Part shown: positions 8,374 to 13,738 of the stretch, in pieces
Position numbering within the stretch: the first letter of the stretch is position 1
Layout of the letters: each line of letters starts with the position of its first letter
Source: Deferribacteraceae bacterium UBA1873
GTDB taxonomy: Bacteria > Chrysiogenota > Deferribacteres > Deferribacterales > Flexistipitaceae
Length of the DNA: 14,382 nucleotides
Reading direction: 5' to 3'
NCBI GenBank assembly: GCA_002338145.1
Contig: DDHP01000057.1
Span: forward strand, 10,077-24,458
Notes under the pieces: model-generated
What the model was told of the DNA's origin: nothing
What the model saw: the letters and a program-made list of their open reading frames with translations, nothing else
The model's database searches: none
Position numbers and translations under genes: made by a program

Positions 8374-9350
8374 AAATATTAATTATCCGTTTCAGTGCAC
8401 TTGGGGACGTAATTTTAACAACCGGTGTTATCAGGTATATAAGAAAATGTATACCGGAACTGACTATTGATGTAATGACCTACTCGCATTATGCAGATGT
8501 TTTCAAAGGTAATCCTGATATTAATAATGTATTGTCGGTAGATAAACAGTGGGGCTTGAAAAAAAAGTTTTTTTTTATGGCTAAAGTGTTGAAAAATTAT
8601 GACCATATTTTTGACTTACACGCAAAATTTTCTGGTATTGTAATACAGGCATTGTCATTGCTACCTTTCAACTTAAAAGTAAGGTTTCACAGATATAAGA
8701 AAGATTCACTCAAGCGAAGACTATATGTAAAGTACAGATTATTTAAAAAAGAGTTACAGACACATGTGACGACTAAATATTTTGAGCCTTTCAGAGAGGT
8801 TTTCTCACTTAAAAAACCGGAAGTTGAAGATCTTAGGCCTATCATATACGTTGAAACTTCGTCAAGCAAATACAAAGACTGTATTGTTGTACACCCTTTT
8901 GCCAGTAAAAAAACAAAAGAGTGGCCATATACAAAAGAGCTTGTGGATAAGCTTACCGAAACAGGAAAAAATGTCTGTATAATTGGAAACAAGCCTTATA
9001 ATTACACCCATGAGCGAGTAACAGATTTAGGTGGGCAAACAGGTATTGCCGATATGTTTAAGATTCTGAGCAACAGTAAGTGCTTGATAACCACAGATTC
9101 TGGTCCAATGCACGCAGCGATAGCATTAAATATTCCGGTAGTGGCTATTTTCGGACCTACAACCAGGGAGTTTGGTTTTTTCCCTGTTTTTAGTAATTCT
9201 TCAGTTGTTCAGGTTGAAGACCTAAAGTGCCGCCCGTGTCATGTACATGGGAGTGATTTTTGCCGGGAAAGACATTTTCGGTGTATGAAAGATATTCACG
9301 TTTGTCACGTTATGAAAAAAATTCAAGAAATAAGAGCTTTGAATAATTGA
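8370..9350 (+). CDS. Family 9 glycosyltransferase, heptosyltransferase-like (second of pair)
   Basis: Second GT9 enzyme, 326 residues, probably acting on LPS core assembly with its neighbour. It begins MKILIIRFSALGDVILTTG, with Asp13 in the position of the catalytic Asp of WaaC. The donor half has VVHPFASKKTKEWP, TTDSGPMHAAIAL and PVVAIFGPT, followed by the same C-terminal pattern as the first enzyme (CRPCHVHGSDFC, then H and CM). The start at 8370 overlaps the stop of the upstream gene as ATGA, so translation is probably coupled; the open frame extends upstream to 8313 but that part is inside the other gene. The two are paralogues and differ at the donor site, SGPMH here and SAPMH in the first. 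Confidence 0.88.
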   Translation: MKILIIRFSALGDVILTTGVIRYIRKCIPELTIDVMTYSHYADVFKGNPDINNVLSVDKQWGLKKKFFFMAKVLKNYDHIFDLHAKFSGIVIQALSLLPFNLKVRFHRYKKDSLKRRLYVKYRLFKKELQTHVTTKYFEPFREVFSLKKPEVEDLRPIIYVETSSSKYKDCIVVHPFASKKTKEWPYTKELVDKLTETGKNVCIIGNKPYNYTHERVTDLGGQTGIADMFKILSNSKCLITTDSGPMHAAIALNIPVVAIFGPTTREFGFFPVFSNSSVVQVEDLKCRPCHVHGSDFCRERHFRCMKDIHVCHVMKKIQEIRALNN

Positions 9351-9377
9351 ACCATTATAAATGTTACCACCTTCAGC

Positions 9378-9431
9378 CCCCTAACTTTTTGATAGGAGTG
9401 GAGCTAAGTTCCTCCCCTAAGTTAGGGGAGG
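9378..9431. repeat. GC-rich inverted-repeat element
   Basis: CCTCCCCTAA (9411-9420) and TTAGGGGAGG (9422-9431) form a perfect 10-bp stem around one G. The right arm can instead pair with CCCCTAAC at 9378-9385 (GTTAGGGG at 9421-9428), so two folds compete. No T-run follows. The composition is unlike the AT-rich surroundings and resembles dispersed intergenic palindromes of the REP/MITE kind; whether further copies exist in the genome cannot be seen here. Confidence 0.65.
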
Positions 9432-9438
9432 TTGTAAA

Positions 9439-9480
9439 TCGAGCACTGAGCACATAAATTCTTATATGCTCAGTGCTTGA
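9439..9480. repeat. Long hairpin built on a GAGCACT heptamer
   Basis: AGCACTGAGCA (9442-9452) pairs perfectly with TGCTCAGTGCT (9467-9477). The stem extends outwards by T-A, C-G and a G-T wobble, and inwards, after one C-A mismatch, by ATAA with TTAT around the loop ATTC. The left arm is two near-copies of the heptamer GAGCACT. On the plus strand it could end transcription of the glycosyltransferase run together with the hairpin that follows, but it has no T-run itself. Confidence 0.65.
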
Positions 9481-9508
9481 ATAGGTGGGGTACTTATTCA
9501 AAGTTTTT
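9477..9508 (+). terminator. Weak terminator-like hairpin with T5
   Basis: TTGAATA (9477-9483) pairs with TATTCAA (9495-9501) around an 11-base loop, then G and TTTTT (9504-9508). The stem is AT-rich and it competes with the base of the preceding 42-base hairpin. It is the only hairpin with a T-run after the second glycosyltransferase, so it may mark the end of that transcript. Confidence 0.35.
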
Positions 9509-9663
9509 GAAATGAATGTCTTATAAATATTTTTGTTGGAAAGTTGACTGTGTATACAGTTTTTCAAACGGGAAATAGATAGTGTTACAGGAATTTGTTA
9601 TTTTACTATCACCTGTTTGTAGTACAGTCATATTTATCTCGAAAAAATGTTGTATATACTGCA

Positions 9664-9691
9664 TGCATTACTATTGATAGTGTATAATGCA
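9664..9691. repeat. Inverted repeat enclosing a TATAAT box
   Basis: TGCATTA (9664-9670) and TAATGCA (9685-9691) form a 7-bp inverted repeat; between them ACTAT and ATAGT form a second, inner one. The right arm overlaps TATAAT (9683-9688). No good -35 box lies at the right distance, so promoter activity is uncertain. No gene follows on the plus strand before the terminator at 9735. Confidence 0.4.
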
Positions 9692-9734
9692 CTAATAATG
9701 AATAATAAATCGAATTTCTGAAACAGTGTATTGG

Positions 9735-9767
9735 AAAACCAGAAAAGGCTTAACCTTCCCTGGTTTT
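9735..9767 (-). terminator. Terminator for the rubrerythrin-like gene, possibly bidirectional
   Basis: AAAACCAG (9735-9742) pairs with CTGGTTTT (9760-9767), continued inwards by AAAAGG and CCTTCC around the loop CTTAA. On the minus-strand RNA the two imperfect positions become G-U wobbles, giving a 14-bp stem. It begins five bases after the stop of the minus-strand gene. On the plus strand the same element ends in TTTTT, so it may also stop convergent transcription. Confidence 0.65.
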
Positions 9768-9771
9768 TGTA

Positions 9772-10284
9772 CTATTTTTCTAAGGAAAATTCCATTGTGT
9801 CAAACCAAAATCCGTCCTGATGCATAAAATCCAGCTCGGCTTCAATGATCTGATAGTGTTTCTCTTCAACGCCTGCAAGCTTGGTAAAAAATTCCTTTAC
9901 CTCTTTGCTGTAGTCTTTTTGGGCTTCTGCTTTGTAAAAATCTATAGCTTTTTTCTCATGGGAAAGTGCTATTTTCAAGGCTTCCTCATCTCCAATCTCC
10001 CCTTTTTCGACAGGTTGAAGACTCAAATCTTTCTGATCCGGCATGAAATTGGAAAGTCTGGCCTTGGGTACCTCTACTTTTTCAACTGTTGTTCCTTCTG
10101 ACAAAGAGGAAATCATCCTTTCTATCAGCTCCAGGTGGTCTACCTCATCTGATGCCAGCTGAAGAAACATATTTTTACCAGAGACAACTTTTGTCTCTTT
10201 GGCAAATTTAAGATAGCTCCTCAATCCTTCCTTCTCTGCTTCGTAACCTAATTTTAAAGCTTCCAGCAATTTTTTGTTTGGCAT
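9772..10284 (-). CDS. Rubrerythrin-like ferritin-fold di-iron protein
   Basis: Ferritin-like four-helix-bundle protein of the rubrerythrin group, likely a cytoplasmic peroxide or oxygen-stress protein of anaerobes. The 170 residues contain two paired-helix units with candidate iron ligands Glu17, Glu47 and His50 (DExDH), Glu110, and Glu140 and His143 (ExxH), spaced as in rubrerythrins. A loop of about 45 residues separates the halves. The C-terminus (GFWFDTMEFSLEK) is a conserved tail of this subfamily. There is no rubredoxin domain, so electrons must come from another protein. AAGGAGG lies nine bases before the ATG. A promoter with a perfect TATAAT lies just upstream and a terminator just downstream, so it can be expressed on its own. 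Confidence 0.87.
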   Translation of the reverse strand: MPNKKLLEALKLGYEAEKEGLRSYLKFAKETKVVSGKNMFLQLASDEVDHLELIERMISSLSEGTTVEKVEVPKARLSNFMPDQKDLSLQPVEKGEIGDEEALKIALSHEKKAIDFYKAEAQKDYSKEVKEFFTKLAGVEEKHYQIIEAELDFMHQDGFWFDTMEFSLEK

Positions 10285-10313
10285 ATCCTAAGCCTCCTTG
10301 GTTTATATCTCAT

Positions 10314-10345
10314 CCAAATTATATATATTTGGTATTTTTAAACAA
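10314..10345 (-). promoter_or_regulatory. Promoter with overlapping inverted repeat, rubrerythrin-like gene
   Basis: Read on the minus strand, TTGTTT (10345-10340), a 16-base spacer and TATAAT (10323-10318) form a promoter with a perfect -10 box and a fair -35 box. Transcription would start near 10311, some 27 bases before the ATG. CCAAAT (10314-10319) and ATTTGG (10327-10332) form a 19-base inverted repeat centred on the -10 region, well placed for a repressor. No known regulator consensus is matched with confidence. Confidence 0.55.
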
Positions 10346-10399
10346 CCAGAAAATATTTTCAAACACATTATTTTCACATTAAACATGTTCAAATCGCTA

Positions 10400-11209
10400 T
10401 TAACTTATCAATTCTTTCCAATGTTCGCCGCCAAGGAAGCTTTCTCCTGCTTCGTCATCCATCTTCTTAAAAAGATCATAAGTCATATTAAAGCTCATTA
10501 TGTTGCCACCGACGCTGTTTTTGGCAACTTTCCTGGCCGAAACATCTAACAGACCTACTATGCCCTTGGGATTTTCTGAATTTAACTGCTTGTATGTTAA
10601 AATACCAGAAGATTGACAGCCGGCACCGAAGGGAACTTCCACATTGTGCATTCCCTTTCTGAAATAGTTGCATAATGTTATCAGAGCTGAGAGCTGGTGA
10701 GCATTACAAAATATTGTTACAGTCACTGGCTTTTCACTCTCTTCTACTTTGCTTAAAGGTTTGAATACTGTATATTTAGCAGGAATATCCATAAATCCCA
10801 GCTCATTGATAAAATCTTCCACTATTTCGGGGCTTTTTGCATTGCGCTCACCATAAATGAATTTATGCATAAAATTTTCAGGTGCTTTTCCTTCCATCTG
10901 TTCCGCCACAGCTTCACCTTTCGGGTATCCCTTGTTGCCGTGTGATAAAAATCTGGTAAAACAGTCAATACTACCGGGGAAATTTTCATATTGATTTCCG
11001 AACCCCAGTCCGACACCTCCGCCCGGGCATCCAAAGGTTTCAGCATCTACAACAGCGGTTCTTCCCTTGGCTGCAGCAGTCATGAGCGATATTACACAAC
11101 CTCTTTTTCCTTTTTTGAATTGAATTTTTTCTTCAGGTGCCTCATCTGTCCAAATTGTTGCAACAGGTTCAGATTGTAGCTTTAGATATTCGCACATATT
11201 ACATTTCAT
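10400..11209 (-). CDS. DUF169 family cysteine-rich protein
   Basis: Member of DUF169, a family of unknown function found in anaerobic bacteria and archaea. The 269 residues include the family core GRTAVVDAETFGCPGGGVGLGFG (split: GRTAVVDAETFG at 49-60, CPGGGVGLGFG at 61-71) and a second conserved region around residues 162-205. There are eight cysteines (3, 6, 38, 61, 83, 168, 180, 198), including CNMC at the N-terminus, suggesting metal or redox chemistry, but no known cluster motif is complete. No signal peptide or membrane segment is seen. The start is 11209: AAAGGAGG lies five bases before it, whereas the longer open frame to 11269 adds a stretch without family similarity. It is 115 bases upstream of the rubrerythrin-like gene on the same strand. 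Confidence 0.82.
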   Translation of the reverse strand: MKCNMCEYLKLQSEPVATIWTDEAPEEKIQFKKGKRGCVISLMTAAAKGRTAVVDAETFGCPGGGVGLGFGNQYENFPGSIDCFTRFLSHGNKGYPKGEAVAEQMEGKAPENFMHKFIYGERNAKSPEIVEDFINELGFMDIPAKYTVFKPLSKVEESEKPVTVTIFCNAHQLSALITLCNYFRKGMHNVEVPFGAGCQSSGILTYKQLNSENPKGIVGLLDVSARKVAKNSVGGNIMSFNMTYDLFKKMDDEAGESFLGGEHWKELIS

Positions 11210-11259
11210 AGGTACCTCCTTTGCTCGAAAAGCTTTGAATAAGTGTTTTCCAAGTTTAC

Positions 11260-11294
11260 GGCTGAGCACTTAAAACTTAAGTGCTGAATCAGCC
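11260..11294. repeat. Hairpin upstream of the DUF169 gene
   Basis: AGCACTTAA (11265-11273) and TTAAGTGCT (11277-11285) form a perfect 9-bp stem with an AAC loop. GGCTG (11260-11264) can pair with CAGCC (11290-11294) across a four-base bulge. It lies 51-85 bases upstream of the DUF169 start, so depending on the unknown transcription start it is either a 5'-leader structure or an operator. It shares the core GAGCACT with the hairpin at 9439-9480. Confidence 0.6.
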
Positions 11295-11758
11295 ATGCTT
11301 TCTGAATTATTAGAAACACTCAGTTTTACGATAATAAGTTTATTGTACATGATGTATTTTGCAAGTGGAAATTCCTGTTTTTAAAAAATTTATTCAACTA
11401 AATGCTGAGATTATTTAATAGTGTCAAAGTCTATTTTATTGCGTCATAGTAATTATTTCTATAAGCAAAAAAAGGAAATAAACAACGATAGCCGCAAAAT
11501 TAATATTATTTAAAAGTATAACAATATTCAAAAAGCCCACTTTTTTCATTTATAAGAATGTAATGGTTTTTCGGATGGAAACTACTTATAAAAAAATAAG
11601 AGAATACTCTGAACATATTTAAGCAATATTTGCACACAATTTCAAATGTATTTGTTTCTTAATGCCTGTATTATAAACATGTATAAGTTAAATATAATGA
11701 TAAACTGCTTTAACCTAATCACTGTCATGTTTTGCTTAGTTCTCCGTTGCACATTCTG

Positions 11759-11781
11759 CCTTATTTAAAAATGTAATAAGG
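11759..11781. repeat. Inverted repeat upstream of the ODP-like promoter
   Basis: CCTTATT (11759-11765) and AATAAGG (11775-11781) flank a nine-base centre, about 48 bases upstream of the -35 box of the ODP-like gene. It is followed by a T-rich stretch without a clean T-run. It could be an upstream regulator site or a chance AT-rich repeat. Confidence 0.35.
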
Positions 11782-11826
11782 TTATTTTGTTGCAAACTGA
11801 ATCAATTATAAAAAAATTTGCATAAG

Positions 11827-11879
11827 TGTTGAATATTCTGAGCTAAAGAGATATAATTTATAAATAGTTTAATTCAACA
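11827..11879 (+). promoter_or_regulatory. Promoter of the ODP-like gene flanked by an inverted repeat
   Basis: TTGAAT (11829-11834), exactly 17 bases and TATAAT (11852-11857) form a strong sigma70-type promoter; transcription would start near 11864, about 30 bases before the ATG at 11893. TGTTGAAT (11827-11834) is repeated inverted as ATTCAACA (11872-11879), so 8-bp arms bracket the core promoter. ATTTATAAAT (11856-11865) is a further perfect palindrome over the start region. Confidence 0.65.
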
Positions 11880-11892
11880 GGAGGTGTTTGCT

Positions 11893-12678
11893 ATGTCCAG
11901 AGTTATTTTTGATAATGGCACCCATAGGTGTATAGTTTTTGACGATATCCTTAATGAAGGCGAAGTTGAGATAGAGGATGTCCAGTCGAACCAGTTTCTC
12001 ATTGTTAATAAAGATCATGGCCTTTTATTTGATCCGGGAGGAGCCAAAGTTTTTCAGCCGTTACATAAGGAAATTTCCAAATTTATATATCCCAGAAAAG
12101 TAAAAAAAATTGTCATTTCTCACCAGGATCCGGATACTGGTGCAGGCATAAATTACTGGATGGTTTTTTCAAATGCTACTGCTTATGTCCCTCAATTATG
12201 GGCTAGATTTATCCCTCATTTTTGCAGGCAGAGCATTGAAAAAAACTTTTTTACCTCAATACCTGAGGAAGGGATGAGACTTAATCTGAATGATTCGGAG
12301 TTTATACTTCTGCCTGCTCACTTCCTTCATTCAGTCGGGAATATACATATGTATGATGCTACTTCAAAGATACTTTTTTCCGGTGACATGGGAACGTCTT
12401 TATTACCTTTTACCGCTGATTTTGAGCCTGTTGAAGATTTTGAAGAGCATGTCAAATTTATGGAAGGATTTCATAAAAGGTATATAGTTTCCAACAAAGT
12501 GTGCAAATTGTGGGTTAATATGGTTAGAGATTTGGATATTGAAATGATAATTCCTCAACATGGGCGTAAATATTTCAAAGGTAAAGAGATGGTTAATAGG
12601 TTTATTGACTGGGTGTATAATCTACAGTGCGGCATAGATTTATTAAACCAAAATGCGTATACTATACCTCCTGAATAG
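11893..12678 (+). CDS. ODP / flavodiiron-like metallo-beta-lactamase-fold di-iron protein
   Basis: Stand-alone metallo-beta-lactamase-fold protein of the flavodiiron/ODP (oxygen-binding di-iron protein) group, 261 residues, with no flavodoxin domain. Likely ligands are His77, Asp79 and Asp81 in SHQDPDTG, His146 in HSVGN, Asp165 in LFSGDMG and His223 in IPQHG. The classical motif HxExDH is HxDxDT here, with Thr82 in place of the last His. ODP proteins bind oxygen reversibly, and one in Treponema denticola acts as an oxygen/iron sensor for chemotaxis; no receptor or kinase gene adjoins this copy. GGAGG (11880-11884) lies eight bases before the ATG used; the open frame reaches a GTG at 11884 inside that site. 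It is divergent from the DUF169 gene. Confidence 0.85.
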   Translation: MSRVIFDNGTHRCIVFDDILNEGEVEIEDVQSNQFLIVNKDHGLLFDPGGAKVFQPLHKEISKFIYPRKVKKIVISHQDPDTGAGINYWMVFSNATAYVPQLWARFIPHFCRQSIEKNFFTSIPEEGMRLNLNDSEFILLPAHFLHSVGNIHMYDATSKILFSGDMGTSLLPFTADFEPVEDFEEHVKFMEGFHKRYIVSNKVCKLWVNMVRDLDIEMIIPQHGRKYFKGKEMVNRFIDWVYNLQCGIDLLNQNAYTIPPE

Positions 12679-12873
12679 GATCTTCTCTATCTGTTTTAAA
12701 TTTTGAATTTGATAAGCATAGTTGATAATGAATTATTGCAAATATTCTGCAAATCTCCGGAGTAAACCGAATTATTTATTTACAAAGGTGTATTTTTTGT
12801 AATAAATACTTATATTCTTAATAAAAAGATGAAAAAAAACGGGAAGACTGTTTTCCGTGATTTTGAGGAAATC

Positions 12874-13578
12874 ATGATTGCTGAAAAGCTTACTGAGGTA
12901 AAAGAAAGAATAAAAAAAGCGGCAGAAAAATCCCCTCAGGCTGATAAAAATGTCACCCTTGTCGCAGTGAGCAAGACGTTTCCCCCTTCCAGCATAAGAG
13001 AAGCATACGAGGCAGGTCAGAAAATTTTTGGCGAAAATAAAGTGCAAGAGGCACTGGATAAAATCGACAAATGTAAAGATTTATCAGCAGCAGAATTTCA
13101 CATGATCGGTCATTTGCAAAGCAATAAAGTTAAATATATCCCAGGTGTTTTTAAACTTATACATTCAGTGGACAGGGAAAGCCTGGTAAAAGAGATGCAT
13201 AAACGTTTTCAGAGAGAAGGTGTAAAGCATGATATACTGGTGCAGATAAACCTGGCTCGTGAAGAACAGAAAGGCGGAGTCACCCCGGAGAAGTTGGATG
13301 ATTTGCTGGAATATATCCTCCAGTGTAACTCACTTAATTTACGTGGGTTTATGTTTATGCCCCCTTTTCGGGAAGATCCCGAAGACAATAGGTATCTTTT
13401 TAAAAAAATGTATGAATTGTTTTCTTCTTACAAAGATCAGTTTGAAAAATCTGATATGAAGGATTTTGATACCCTTTCAATGGGTATGAGTGCTGATTTT
13501 GAGATAGCTGTTGAAGAAGGCTCCACTATGGTGAGAGTGGGTTCAAAAATTTTTGGCAAAAGAACCTATAACAAGTGA
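12874..13578 (+). CDS. yggS: YggS-family pyridoxal-phosphate homeostasis protein
   Basis: PLP-binding single-domain alanine-racemase-fold protein (YggS/PLPBP), thought to keep vitamin B6 and amino-acid pools in balance rather than catalyse a known reaction. The PLP-binding lysine is Lys34 in LVAVSK. FGENKVQEA, FHMIGHLQSNK, the glycine-rich LSMGMSADFEIAVEEGSTM and VRVGSKIFG are family signatures. From ATG 12874 the protein is 234 residues, the same length as the E. coli protein, and GAGG (12865-12868) lies five bases before it. An in-frame ATG at 12829 would add 15 residues with a poorer ribosome binding site and no family support. It lies 195 bases after the ODP-like gene; no clear promoter or terminator was seen between them. 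Confidence 0.95.
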   Translation: MIAEKLTEVKERIKKAAEKSPQADKNVTLVAVSKTFPPSSIREAYEAGQKIFGENKVQEALDKIDKCKDLSAAEFHMIGHLQSNKVKYIPGVFKLIHSVDRESLVKEMHKRFQREGVKHDILVQINLAREEQKGGVTPEKLDDLLEYILQCNSLNLRGFMFMPPFREDPEDNRYLFKKMYELFSSYKDQFEKSDMKDFDTLSMGMSADFEIAVEEGSTMVRVGSKIFGKRTYNK

Positions 13579-13651
13579 ATTTTTAATGTTTCTAATCGGT
13601 TTTATAGTCAAACTTTATATTATTGTTTTGTTATTGCTTCCTCCGATAAGT

Positions 13652-13674
13652 ATGATAGACATAATGCCTATCAT
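13652..13674. promoter_or_regulatory. 23-base near-perfect palindrome before the channel gene
   Basis: The left half ATGATAGACAT and the right half ATGCCTATCAT are inverted copies with one mismatch around a central A. In RNA only the outer ATGATAG/CTATCAT could pair, with a 9-base loop and a loose T-rich tail, so it may be a weak yggS terminator. As DNA it looks like a dimeric regulator site 65 bases upstream of the channel ATG. The identity of the regulator is unknown. Confidence 0.5.
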
Positions 13675-13738
13675 TTTGGTTTTATGATTGAATTTTTCAG
13701 AATGTTTTTAAATAGAGTTATCGGGATAATATTTTAAT

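Larger units (their letters stand above)
9351..9771. other. Non-coding region between convergent genes, rich in inverted repeats
   Basis: About 420 bases separate the second glycosyltransferase (+) from the rubrerythrin-like gene (-). No credible gene was found; the 64-residue minus-strand frame at 9373-9567 runs through the hairpins and has no ribosome binding site or family match. The region holds a C/G-rich inverted repeat (9378-9431), a long hairpin (9439-9480), an overlapping smaller hairpin (9477-9501), a 28-base inverted repeat with TATAAT (9664-9691) and a terminator (9735-9767), each listed separately. Confidence 0.75.
11210..11892. other. Divergent AT-rich intergenic region
   Basis: About 680 bases lie between the divergent DUF169 and ODP-like genes. 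No credible gene was found; a 26-codon minus-strand frame near 11271-11351 lacks a ribosome binding site. It contains a hairpin near the DUF169 start (11260-11294), a short TACAT-G-ATGTA palindrome (about 11346-11356), a 7-bp inverted repeat (11759-11781) and the ODP-like promoter (11829-11857). A DUF169 promoter must lie here, but only poor candidates were seen (for example TTGCAA near 11365 on the minus strand). Confidence 0.7.

Noticed and set aside
9373..9567. 64-codon minus-strand open frame between the glycosyltransferase and rubrerythrin genes
   Set aside because: It runs through three hairpins, has no ribosome binding site and no family resemblance; the sequence is better explained as non-coding repeats.
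10298..10549. Plus-strand 83-codon open frame over the DUF169 end
   Set aside because: It overlaps the conserved minus-strand coding region and the rubrerythrin promoter, with no family match.
10400..11269. Longer form of the DUF169 protein starting at 11269
   Set aside because: The extra 20 residues have no family similarity and would run from the hairpin at 11260; the ATG at 11209 has a strong AAAGGAGG.
11271..11351. 26-codon minus-strand frame upstream of DUF169
   Set aside because: No ribosome binding site, and its end lies inside the hairpin arm; short frames of this size are expected by chance.
11295..11826. Possible RNA gene or CRISPR leader in the long AT-rich gap
   Set aside because: No regularly spaced repeats, no GC-rich folded segment and no tRNA-like structure could be found; only scattered short inverted repeats are present.
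12829..12873. Upstream ATG for yggS
   Set aside because: The ATG at 12874 gives the normal family length of 234 residues and has GAGG at good spacing; the upstream ATG has only an A-rich lead.
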